NCBI RefSeq assembly: GCF_900111875.1
Contig: NZ_FOJU01000003.1
Span: 310,001-374,000, forward strand
Reading direction: 5' to 3'
Length of the DNA: 64,000 bases
Source of the DNA: Poseidonocella pacifica
Lineage (GTDB): Bacteria; Pseudomonadota; Alphaproteobacteria; Rhodobacterales; Rhodobacteraceae
A model generated the notes under the pieces. The model did no database searches and was not told where the DNA came from. It saw only the letters and a program-made list of their open reading frames with translations. The stretch's first letter is position 1. Every line of letters starts with the position of its first letter. Below, piece after piece: positions 43,901 to 51,111 of this stretch. The position numbers and the translations under genes were made by a program.

Positions 43901-44269
43901 CGCCTCGTCAATGCTGATAGCTGGGCGGAATACGATCTTGGCGCGGCATGGGAAGCGGGGGTTTTCGTGGAGGACGGATGGCTTGCGGAGACTGCCGAAG
44001 GGGTCGGTGAATTGCTCTCGGGCGAATGGCCCTCTGCGTGGGAGGATGACGGATCGGTTGACCTCGACCCATTCCTTCTGGCCACGGGGACGGGATCAGC
44101 GCTTCAGGATGCGTTTGATTTCCGCCTCGATGGATGGACGGATCAAATGCGCAACGCGGGCGAAAACATCCTCGATGCGGGGGCAAAGATAGCGCAAGCT
44201 GCGGAGGATGCCGCGGACTTGCCGGATTTCATCGCCCCGGAAATGCCCGATCTGATGGCCTACGTCTGA
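40916..44269 (+). CDS. RTX-repeat calcium-binding secreted protein, probable acyltransferase substrate
   Basis: A 1117-residue acidic, glycine-rich protein without signal peptide. Glycine-rich repeats start by residue 20 and continue to about 530, then recur in patches to about 900. In the first block the unit is 18 residues: a calcium-type GGxGxDxxx nonamer alternating with a G-x-x-N-x-x-Y/D nonamer (for example YGGSGNDRMEAWGVYNKM). A second block uses GNLQWGGAGND units. No hydrophobic pore-forming domain precedes the repeats. Two lysine-rich helices (about 652-672 and 695-712, each with YAKKA) interrupt the array and are candidate acylation sites. A hydrophobic helix follows (about 785-835), and the C-terminal 180 residues may carry the type I secretion signal. 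Confidence 0.85.
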   Translation: MSSVVKAVKSVTKTVSPVKYGGGGADTLKGYLPWNKLVGNGGDDKLYGYGAKSDLYGGSGNDRMEAWGVYNKMYGGSGNDSAYARGATNYVYGESGHDTLRGYGGYNKLDGGSGNDTLYGYGAKNDLYGGTGHDKLYGYGATNTLYGNSGDDRLEAWGVTYNKLDGGSGRDTVIGRGAVNWMYGGSDNDTLEGIGAWNRMDGGSGDDKMYGKGAYNEMYGGTGNDTIEAIGAVNNAYGGAGDDHIKGIGGVNLLRGEDGDDRIEGYGGVNTAHGDAGDDVMIGIGGVNTFWGGEGNDTLMAAGGVNVMFGGGGNDTMTAAAVYVTSQSGEDGDDEMIALSAGNLQWGGAGNDKMLGVGAGNSQWGGSGDDLLIAQGSANLQWGEAGDDLLLAVGGANSQWGGAGHDLIGAVGAGNLQWGNDGDDTMVALAKINFQSGGDGDDRMFAGGQENIQLAGAGDDALVAASVGTGNLQHAGAGDDAVFGIGNANLQIGGAGSDWLVAIGNGNLQFADHIGDAIPEGTLGGVDIKGLLEKIEGKVSTSGTGDNLMLGLGQANLQVGGDGQDIAFGAGKLNVQKLGDGGDVAMGFGRGTAQFAEGGDDALALMGQVGVQFAGSGDDVLIGAVKAKSAGIQYQHGDEGDDLFIGRGTQKSSSTLEKIKKYADYAKKAADKLVEMSTSSGDDDGASEGSGPSTSEKLKEKGLDYAKKAALKAIPSVTVQNGGEGDDTFVADGELGVQIGGSGDDIFLGNGQFGLSFAGLGDDLMLTDGASVAVADGGDGADWLIDMGSFASLLVTSLVPTETIASISDTIDTLLSPIEDIADFLNDIEDVLAQLNPLTPITDAVGGLVDDFLQHFDFDTVQSIGGAGDDILAAGSNGGDLVGGLGDDTYLVTLGHAGDQDIDEAGLDAARDWADALGTDVDFDAATTGGGGNDVLELRAWGNLYELGTENLSFTATAGGDLRINFQSEGGLSFDGSGEVRIKNMANTETRIETLRLVNADSWAEYDLGAAWEAGVFVEDGWLAETAEGVGELLSGEWPSAWEDDGSVDLDPFLLATGTGSALQDAFDFRLDGWTDQMRNAGENILDAGAKIAQAAEDAADLPDFIAPEMPDLMAYV

Positions 44270-44289
44270 TCCGATCAAATGCGCAGACT

Positions 44290-44317
44290 GGCGGTGGCCC
44301 GATGGGCCGCCGCCTTT
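44290..44317 (+). terminator. Terminator after the RTX gene
   Basis: GGCGGTGGCCC (44290-44300) pairs with GGGCCGCCGCC (44304-44314), one G-U pair, 3-base loop, followed by TTT. It lies 20 bases after the RTX stop and just before the end of the convergent helicase gene. Confidence 0.7.
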
Positions 44318-44323
44318 GTACGT

Positions 44324-46474
44324 TCAGCTTTTGGGACGACGCGGCGGCGTGTGACCGCCCGGTTTCGGGCCCGGCTTGCGGGCCCCCTTGCTCGCTGGAC
44401 GCGCTCCGGGTTTTGCACCCGCACCGCGCGGCGGCTTGAACCGGCGCGAGGTGTCGCTGGCGGCCGAGGTATCGCGATCACGGGCGGGTTTGGCCGGTCC
44501 GCGTGGCTTGTCGGTGCCGCTTTTCGCCCTGTCCGGACCACCCTTGGCCTTGAACGGTTTCCCCTTGCCGGGCTTGCCGCCCGGTTTGCCTGTGGGCTTG
44601 CCTTTGTTGAAAGGCTTCTCAGACTTATCCACATAGGCAGGTTTCTTTGATTCAGCAGGGCGTTGCGTCTGTTCCTTGAAGTCGGAACGCACTTCCTTGG
44701 GCGCAATCCCCTCCGCACTCACAGGCTTTCCCACGGAGTTATCCACAGGCTTGTCCGCTGGCTTGTCGGCTGGCCGAACCGGCGCCGGGGCATCACTCTT
44801 GGAATAGCTTGGTTTGGCGGCGCTGCGTTTGGGGCCGTCATGCCTCGGCTTGTCACGCTTGGGCCCATCGGGGCGCGGTGCGCCGCGCGAACCGCCAAAC
44901 TCCGGCGCGCCGTCGATCTTGCGCGCGGAAACGCCGTCTTCGAGTGTTCCGCCTTCGCCCAGAGCCGCTTCGAAATTCGGAACGCTGGCTTGGGTCAATT
45001 CCACGAAGGTTTCTGTTTGCTGCACGCGGATGGCGCCGATGGCTTCCTTGGTCAGGCCGCCTGCGCGACACAGCAGTGGCAGCAACCAACGCGGCTCCGC
45101 ACGATCATCGCGGCCGACCGACAGGGCAAACCACTGGCTTGGGCCAAAGGGCGCACGCTCCGTCGCCGGTCCGCGGGCATCGGGCGAAGAGAGCTCTTCG
45201 GGTGCGGAGTGCTTGGACCGGTAGAGGCGCAAGTAGGCCGCCGCGATGGCTTGCGGCGAATGCAGGTCGAGCAGTTTGGCGGCAAACTCCCCTTCCCCAT
45301 CGGTGATGTCCTGCGACCACGTCGGATCGTTCAGCAGCCGCTCTTCGTCACGGCGCAGAATTTCCTCCGCCCCCGGCGCGCCGATCCATTCCGCTGTCAC
45401 ACCGGCACTGCGGAGCAGGCGTTCGGCACGTTTGACCATCTTGGGCGGCACGATCAGGGCAGAAATCCCCTTGCGGCCTGCGCGGCCCGTGCGGCCGGAC
45501 CGGTGCAACAGGCCTTCGACGTTCGAGGGCAATTCGGCATGAACGACCAGTTCGAGATTGGGCAGATCGATCCCGCGCGCCGCTACATCGGTGGCCACGC
45601 AGACACGCGCACGCCCATCGCGCATCGCCTGCAGCGCATGGGTGCGCTCCGCTTGGCTGAGTTCTCCCGAAAGGGTCACGACGGCAAATCCGCGGTTGCC
45701 AAAACGTGCGGCAAGACGGTTTACCGCAGCGCGCGTGTTGGCGAAAACAATGGCGTTCTGGGCGTCGTGAAACCGCAGCACGTTGATGATGGCGCTCTCG
45801 CCATCCTGCGGAGCGACGCGCAGGGCCTGATAGGCGATATCGGCGTGTTGCCCCTTCTCGGACACGGTCGTCACGCGAACTGCGTCACGCTGGTACTGCC
45901 GGGCAAGGGTTGCGATCATCGGCGGAACCGTGGCGGAAAAGAGCAGAGTGCGACGATCCTGCGGGGCCTCTCCCAGCATGAATTCCAGATCCTCGCGGAA
46001 GCCGAGATCAAGCATCTCATCCGCTTCATCAAGGACAACCGCGCGCAAACCGGTCATGTCGAGGGAACGGCGCTGGATATGGTCGCGCAGACGCCCCGGT
46101 GTACCGACGACGATATGCGCGCCGCGCTCCAGCGTCCGGCGCTCATCGCGCATATCCATGCCGCCGACACAGGACGCGACACGCGCGCCCGCCTTGGCAT
46201 AGAGCCACTCCAGTTCACGCGTCACCTGAAAGGCGAGTTCCCTTGTCGGCGCGACGATCAGCGCGAGCGGCGCCGCCGCGGGGCCAAGCTTGCCGTTCTC
46301 ACCCAGCAGCGTCGTCCCGATGGCGAGCCCGAATCCGACCGTCTTGCCCGACCCTGTCTGCGCCGAAACCAGCAGGTCCGCGTCCTGCAATTCGGGCTGG
46401 GTTACGGCCTCCTGTACGGGGGTCAAAGTCTCGTATCCGCGCTCTGCAAGCGCCTCGGACAGGGTGTGGATCAT
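44324..46474 (-). CDS. DEAD-box RNA helicase with DbpA-like RNA-binding domain and long basic tail
   Basis: A 716-residue RNA helicase. Motifs in order: Q-motif region (LTPVQEAV), Walker A AQTGSGKT (about 39-46), PTRELA, TPGR, DEAD box VLDEADEM, SAT, and motif VI HRSGRTGRAGR. A DbpA-type RNA-recognition fold follows (about 470-530). The last 170 residues are a repetitive Lys/Pro/Gly/Asp tail, probably disordered and RNA-binding. Such proteins act in ribosome assembly or cold adaptation (DeaD/CsdA-like). Two perfect TTATCCACA 9-mers fall in the DNA of the tail. Confidence 0.92.
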   Translation of the reverse strand: MIHTLSEALAERGYETLTPVQEAVTQPELQDADLLVSAQTGSGKTVGFGLAIGTTLLGENGKLGPAAAPLALIVAPTRELAFQVTRELEWLYAKAGARVASCVGGMDMRDERRTLERGAHIVVGTPGRLRDHIQRRSLDMTGLRAVVLDEADEMLDLGFREDLEFMLGEAPQDRRTLLFSATVPPMIATLARQYQRDAVRVTTVSEKGQHADIAYQALRVAPQDGESAIINVLRFHDAQNAIVFANTRAAVNRLAARFGNRGFAVVTLSGELSQAERTHALQAMRDGRARVCVATDVAARGIDLPNLELVVHAELPSNVEGLLHRSGRTGRAGRKGISALIVPPKMVKRAERLLRSAGVTAEWIGAPGAEEILRRDEERLLNDPTWSQDITDGEGEFAAKLLDLHSPQAIAAAYLRLYRSKHSAPEELSSPDARGPATERAPFGPSQWFALSVGRDDRAEPRWLLPLLCRAGGLTKEAIGAIRVQQTETFVELTQASVPNFEAALGEGGTLEDGVSARKIDGAPEFGGSRGAPRPDGPKRDKPRHDGPKRSAAKPSYSKSDAPAPVRPADKPADKPVDNSVGKPVSAEGIAPKEVRSDFKEQTQRPAESKKPAYVDKSEKPFNKGKPTGKPGGKPGKGKPFKAKGGPDRAKSGTDKPRGPAKPARDRDTSAASDTSRRFKPPRGAGAKPGARPASKGARKPGPKPGGHTPPRRPKS

Positions 46475-46559
46475 GTGGAAAGCCGATCTGGTCTAGTGGC
46501 GCAATGGGTGCGCACTGTCTTCGTGACAGGGGGAAGAGGGCCACATAGCGTAACAGCGC

Positions 46560-46602
46560 GGCCCTGTATAGCTTTGTCTTTGGCGAAGCTTAAGACAGGG
46601 CC
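46560..46602. repeat. Inverted repeat overlapping the 3' end of the TetR gene
   Basis: GGCCCTGT (46560-46567) is repeated inverted as ACAGGGCC (46595-46602), and AGCTT/AAGCT adds an inner stem. The right arm lies in the last codons of the TetR gene. It may end leftward transcription of tetR, but no T-tract follows. Confidence 0.4.
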
Positions 46603-47159
46603 ATCCCATCAAGGAATATGTCAATAAGGCGCAGAGTACCATCCTTCCACCCCTCCCCCGGGGGTCGAGCGTTGCAAAGCGCATAGACCGAGCCGAGCAA
46701 ATCCTCTGCATCGACATCCGGCCGCACGCGTCCTTCGGCCACCGCGCGCGCGATCAGGGCCCCGACTGCTGCGGCGAGCCTTGTCCGCAGCACATCGAAC
46801 AGAGCCTGCGCCGCGTCGGAGTGGCTGACGGCGAGGGTGCCCAAGAGACCGCGCTTGGTGGAGACCAACCCGACCAGCGCGTGCAGCCATTGCCGAAGCG
46901 CGTCGACTGGGTCCTCTGCCGTGCCAAGTTCTTCGGCCAAGGCGATGAGTTGCTCAACCTCGTGTTGATAGACTGCCTCAAAGAGCGCCTCCCGCGTGGG
47001 GAAATGCCGATAAAGCGTTCCGATCCCGACCTCTGCCGCTCGGGCCACTGCCTCAAGACTTGCGCCGGGGCCACCGTTGCCGAGGATCACGCGCGCAGCA
47101 TCGATCAACCGGGCACGGTTTTTCAGGGCATCCGCTCTGGGTTTGCGCTGTTCCCCCAT
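46590..47159 (-). CDS. TetR/AcrR-family repressor
   Basis: A 189-residue one-component regulator. The N-terminal helix-turn-helix (about 15-60) has ASLEAVARAAEVGIGTLYRHFPTREALF, the classic TetR DNA-binding pattern. The ligand domain (about 70-189) is of the SbtR-like C-terminal type (HSDAAQALFDVLR). I start at MGEQRKPRADAL (ATG 47159), although the best purine-rich site is 13 bases upstream. It diverges from the molybdenum-hydroxylase operon, and a perfect 7-3-7 inverted repeat lies between the -35 and -10 of that operon, so I infer it represses the operon and perhaps itself. The inducer is unknown. Confidence 0.86.
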   Translation of the reverse strand: MGEQRKPRADALKNRARLIDAARVILGNGGPGASLEAVARAAEVGIGTLYRHFPTREALFEAVYQHEVEQLIALAEELGTAEDPVDALRQWLHALVGLVSTKRGLLGTLAVSHSDAAQALFDVLRTRLAAAVGALIARAVAEGRVRPDVDAEDLLGSVYALCNARPPGEGWKDGTLRLIDIFLDGMALS

Positions 47160-47175
47160 TCGCTCGACATTTTCC

Positions 47176-47204
47176 TTGCTAAACGGAGGGTGCCTCCGTA
47201 TAAG
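47176..47204 (+). promoter_or_regulatory. Promoter and TetR operator of the molybdenum-hydroxylase operon
   Basis: A -35 TTGCTA (47176-47181) and a -10 TATAAG (47199-47204) are separated by 17 bases. The spacer holds the perfect inverted repeat ACGGAGG-GTG-CCTCCGT (47183-47199). A repressor bound here would block RNA polymerase. The divergent TetR gene starts 24 bases to the left. Confidence 0.75.
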
Positions 47205-47292
47205 TATGATGGAAGGCGATCCGCCATCCCCAAATTTCATTTCCCACTACGTGACCATTCGACCTAGCCTTTTGCAAGCCCATGGAGGTTGC

Positions 47293-47781
47293 ATGCCCTA
47301 CTCCGTCCGTCTGACCGTCAATGGAATGCCTCATGATCTCGCGCTCGACGATCCGCGCGTCACCCTGCTTGACCTTCTGCGCGAGCGGTTGGCCCTTCCG
47401 GGGACGAAAAAGGGGTGCGACCGGGGCCAATGCGGGGCCTGTACCGTGCTGCTGGATGGGCGGCGCACCAACGCGTGCCTCGTGCTGGCGGTGACACTCG
47501 ATGGCGCGGCGGTCACGACGATCGAAGGGCTGGCGTCCGGCGAGGAGTTGCACCCGATCCAAGCTGCGTTTCTGGAGCACGACGGGCTGCAATGCGGCTA
47601 TTGCACGCCGGGCCAGATCATGAGTGCGGCGGGCCTTATCTCCGAGGGACACGCGGGCGATGACCTTGACCGTATCCGGGAGGGAATGAGCGGGAACCTG
47701 TGCCGCTGCGCCGCGTATCACGGCATTACCCGCGCGGTACAGGATGCCACGCGCCGCATGGCCGGAGGAGACGACGCATGA
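47293..47781 (+). CDS. Molybdenum hydroxylase, [2Fe-2S] subunit (PaoA/XdhS-like)
   Basis: A 162-residue electron-transfer subunit. The plant-type cluster ligands are C42, C47, C50 and C62 (GCDRGQCGAC), and the second cluster in the helical domain uses C101, C104, C137 and C139 (CGYC, CRC). It passes electrons from the molybdenum site to FAD. Unlike E. coli PaoA it has no Tat signal, so the enzyme is probably cytoplasmic. ATG 47293 has GGAGG just upstream. It is the first gene of the operon and overlaps the next by ATGA. Confidence 0.92.
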   Translation: MPYSVRLTVNGMPHDLALDDPRVTLLDLLRERLALPGTKKGCDRGQCGACTVLLDGRRTNACLVLAVTLDGAAVTTIEGLASGEELHPIQAAFLEHDGLQCGYCTPGQIMSAAGLISEGHAGDDLDRIREGMSGNLCRCAAYHGITRAVQDATRRMAGGDDA

Positions 47782-48821
47782 GAGATTTTGTGTACCTCCA
47801 ACCCCGCACCTTGGCGGAAGCGATGGATGCATGGCGCCCCGGAGCGGCCTATATGGGCGGTGGCACCAACCTTGTCGACTTGATGAAAACCGGCGCGCTC
47901 TCGCCGCATACGGTGATCGACATCACACGCCTGCCGGATCTGGACCGTATCCAACGCCTCCCGGATGGACGCCTGCGGATCGGCGCGCTGGTGCGCAATT
48001 CCGATCTGGCCCATGATCCGGAGGTTGCCGACGCGGCACCAATGCTTGTCGAAGCATTGCTTTCTGGGGCATCGGGACAGCTTCGCAACGCCGCGACGGT
48101 CGGGGGCAATCTGCTCCAACGAACCCGCTGCCCCTATTTCGCCGATCCCTACTCGGCCTGTAATCAGCGCATGCCCGGGGCCGGGTGTTCCGCAATTGGC
48201 GGCGAGACGCACAATCACGCCATCCTCGGCTGGACAGATGAGTGCATCGCCACGAACCCTTCGGATTTTTGCGTGCCGCTCGCCGCGCTGGGTGCTGTGG
48301 TGCAAGTGCGCGGGGCCAATGGTCTTCGGGAAATTCCCATCGATGCCGTTCACCAACCACCGGGTCTCGGCCCCGCTGCCGGAGCTGCCCTTGAACCCGG
48401 CGATCTGGTTCTCGCGGTCATCCTGCCGACGGGATTTGAGGCAACGCGCGCGCACAGCCGATATCTCAAAGTGCGCGAACGAACCTCCTTTGCCTTTGCC
48501 CTGACCTCCGCTGCGGTGGGGCTGGGCATTAAGGACGGGGTGATCACCCTGGCCCGCATCGCGCTCGGCGGCGTCGCGATGAAACCATGGCGGGACGCAG
48601 CGGCGGAGGACCTGTTGGTTGGGCGTCCGCCTGAGACCGCCTCCTTTGAACGGGCGGCGGAGGCGGTCATCGCCGGGGCAAGACCCTCGGGGGAGAATGG
48701 CTACAAGATCGAACTGGCGCGTCGGACCGTCATTCGCGCCTTGATGTTTGCGGCGGCGGGCACTCCGCTCCGCACCCCGGCCCTTCCTGCCTCTCCTCAT
48801 GGAGACTTCGCTCATGCCTGA
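47778..48821 (+). CDS. Molybdenum hydroxylase, FAD-binding subunit (PaoB-like, extra Fe-S motif)
   Basis: A 347-residue FAD subunit of the xanthine dehydrogenase family. AAYMGGGTNLVDLMK binds the FAD pyrophosphate, and the second FAD motif is ASGQLRNAATVGGNLLQ. Right after it comes RCPYFADPYSACNQRMPGAGCSAIGG, with C118, C128 and C137, the extra [4Fe-4S] loop that marks the PaoB/YagS and hydroxybenzoyl-CoA-reductase-like branch. Its start shares ATGA with the previous stop, and its end overlaps the next gene by 8 bases. Confidence 0.9.
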   Translation: MRDFVYLQPRTLAEAMDAWRPGAAYMGGGTNLVDLMKTGALSPHTVIDITRLPDLDRIQRLPDGRLRIGALVRNSDLAHDPEVADAAPMLVEALLSGASGQLRNAATVGGNLLQRTRCPYFADPYSACNQRMPGAGCSAIGGETHNHAILGWTDECIATNPSDFCVPLAALGAVVQVRGANGLREIPIDAVHQPPGLGPAAGAALEPGDLVLAVILPTGFEATRAHSRYLKVRERTSFAFALTSAAVGLGIKDGVITLARIALGGVAMKPWRDAAAEDLLVGRPPETASFERAAEAVIAGARPSGENGYKIELARRTVIRALMFAAAGTPLRTPALPASPHGDFAHA

Positions 48822-51057
48822 AACACTTCGCTTCGGCTCAAACACCGGTCAGCCCGTAACTCGGCGCGATGGCGTCGCCAAGGTCACCGGTGCTGCGACC
48901 TTCGCGGCAGACAACCGTCCAGACGGCCTGCTCTATGCGGTCTATGCCTCCGCCACCATTGCGCGGGGCCGAGTTACCCGAATGGATACCGATGCCGCGT
49001 TGGCCCATCCGGGCGTTGTCGACGTCATGACACATGAGAACCGCCCTGCGCTGGCGGGGGACCCCGATACGAAACCTCTACGCTTTGCCTTTCGCATGCC
49101 ATTGCTCAACGGGGATGAAGTTTTCTACGCCAATCAGGCGATTGCCATCGTTCTTGGTGAGACGCTCGAGGCGGCCACGGAGGGCGCGCGCCTCCTTGCG
49201 CCGGAATATGAGTCGCTGCCACCCCGAACGGGCCTCGACGACGATGCCCCGTTCGTATCGGCGGGCGGTGCCTTTGGCCTGCCCGAGGGAAAGGAATATG
49301 GCGACGTGGATGCGGGGATTTCCGCAGCAGACACCATGCTCGAAGCCCGGTATGAAACTTCAGCCCAATACCACCATCCGATGGAGCCGCACGCGGTGGT
49401 GGCCCGATGGGAAGGCGATCGTCTCATCCTTGACCTGCCCAACCAAGCCATCTCCATGACATGCAAGACGCTCGCCTATTACTTTGGAGTGCCGCCAGAG
49501 AATATCGTAATCCGCACCCCCTATCTGGGCGGTGGCTTCGGTTCCAAGGCCCTGCTCAACGCGCCGCAGGTTCTCGCCATGATTGCGGCGCGGAAGGCGG
49601 GCCGCCCGGTGAAACTCGTCCTTCGGCGGGAGCAACTCTTTGGTCCCACAGGACATCGCGGGAAGACCCGGCAAACGCTTCGCCTTGGGATCGACGGCGA
49701 TGCCCGGCTTACGGCGATGGATCACGACACGCTTGCGGCGACGTCTTCCTTCGATGAATTCCTTGAGCCCGCCTCGAATGCCTCACAAGGCCTATACAGC
49801 GCGCCTGCCCTGCGTTCCGTTCACCGCGGGGTCCGCAATGACATAGGCACGCCCGGACCGATGCGTGCGCCGGGCGAAGCGTCGGGTTCCGCCGCACTGG
49901 AATGCGCCATGGATGAACTGGCCGAAAAGGCAGGCCTCGATCCGCTCGAATTTAGACTTCGGAATTATGCGGAGGTCGAACCCGGCACCGATAAACCCTA
50001 TTCATCAAAAGCGCTCCGTGAATGCTATATGTGCGGCGCCGAACGGTTCGGGTGGGCGAAGCGACCGCAATCCCCCCGGCAGATGACCAACAGTAATGGC
50101 CACCTCGTGGGATGGGGCATGGGCACCGCCCTGTTCCCCGCGCCGATGTTCGAGGCGAATGCGCGGGCAACCATCCGCGCCGATGGCACGGCCCTTGTCG
50201 AAACCGGCGCGGTCGACATGGGTCAGGGCGCCTGGACCTCTCTCGCGCAGATCGCCGCCGACAGCCTTGGCCTGCCGCTTGGGCGAGTTGCGTTTCATGC
50301 CGGCACGTCAGAGCTCCCCGATGGCGGCGTTGCTGGCGGCTCGGCGCATACGGCCACCGCGGGCAGCGCGTTGCATGCCGCCGGGATAGACGCGATCGCC
50401 AAACTCGCGGAGGTTGCCGCCGCCGATCCGGCCTCCCCGCTCTTCGGCACGGGCAATGCTGGCGTAGCCGCGCGCGACGGATGGCTGATCGCGCAAGACG
50501 ATGAGGCGCGCCGGGAAAGTTTCGCCGATATCCTAGCTCGTGCAGGCCTGGCGAAGATCGAAGGCACGGGGCGCGGCGCACGTTCGTCCGACGCCAGCAA
50601 GCGCCACGCCATGTATTCCCACGGTGCCGTATTCGCCGAGGTAACGCTTGATCCATACGTTCTGCAACCGCGCGTCACCCGCCTTGTCGGGGCCTTTGCC
50701 GCGGGGCGCATCGTCAATCCCCGCCTTGCGGAGAGCCAGTTGATGGGCGGCATGATATGGGGGATATCCTTTGCGCTGCACGAAGAAGCGCTTTGCGACC
50801 ACCGCACGGGCCGGATCGTCAACGGGGATCTCGGCGGGTATCATATTCCGGTCAACGCCGATGTCTCCGACCTTGAGGTCATGACCATCCATGAGGACGA
50901 CCCTTACGTGAACGAAATCGGCGTCAAGGGCGTCGGCGAGTTGGGGATCACCGGCACTGTCGGGGCCATCGGCAACGCGATCTACCACGCTACCGGCCAC
51001 CGGATTCGCCGGTTCCCAATTCGGATTGAGGATCTACTCGGCGCGAGCGCCGCTTGA
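48814..51057 (+). CDS. Molybdenum hydroxylase, molybdopterin-cytosine-dinucleotide subunit (PaoC-like)
   Basis: A 747-residue catalytic subunit. Molybdopterin-binding stretches include YLGGGFGSKA and GTPGPMRAPGEASG, and QGAWTSLAQIAADSLG. The base Glu that activates the water ligand is E709 in GVKGVGELGITG. The close resemblance to PaoC/YagR favours aldehyde oxidation to acids over xanthine oxidation. I use ATG 48814 (MPETLRF) with GGAG nine bases upstream; ATG 48799 is also possible. No PaoD/XdhC-type insertase is in the operon. Confidence 0.91.
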   Translation: MPETLRFGSNTGQPVTRRDGVAKVTGAATFAADNRPDGLLYAVYASATIARGRVTRMDTDAALAHPGVVDVMTHENRPALAGDPDTKPLRFAFRMPLLNGDEVFYANQAIAIVLGETLEAATEGARLLAPEYESLPPRTGLDDDAPFVSAGGAFGLPEGKEYGDVDAGISAADTMLEARYETSAQYHHPMEPHAVVARWEGDRLILDLPNQAISMTCKTLAYYFGVPPENIVIRTPYLGGGFGSKALLNAPQVLAMIAARKAGRPVKLVLRREQLFGPTGHRGKTRQTLRLGIDGDARLTAMDHDTLAATSSFDEFLEPASNASQGLYSAPALRSVHRGVRNDIGTPGPMRAPGEASGSAALECAMDELAEKAGLDPLEFRLRNYAEVEPGTDKPYSSKALRECYMCGAERFGWAKRPQSPRQMTNSNGHLVGWGMGTALFPAPMFEANARATIRADGTALVETGAVDMGQGAWTSLAQIAADSLGLPLGRVAFHAGTSELPDGGVAGGSAHTATAGSALHAAGIDAIAKLAEVAAADPASPLFGTGNAGVAARDGWLIAQDDEARRESFADILARAGLAKIEGTGRGARSSDASKRHAMYSHGAVFAEVTLDPYVLQPRVTRLVGAFAAGRIVNPRLAESQLMGGMIWGISFALHEEALCDHRTGRIVNGDLGGYHIPVNADVSDLEVMTIHEDDPYVNEIGVKGVGELGITGTVGAIGNAIYHATGHRIRRFPIRIEDLLGASAA

Positions 51058-51111
51058 CCTGCTGACCCGGTTGCGTCCCACTGGCGCCGGAAGCAACCGG
51101 AGAGGTCGGTC

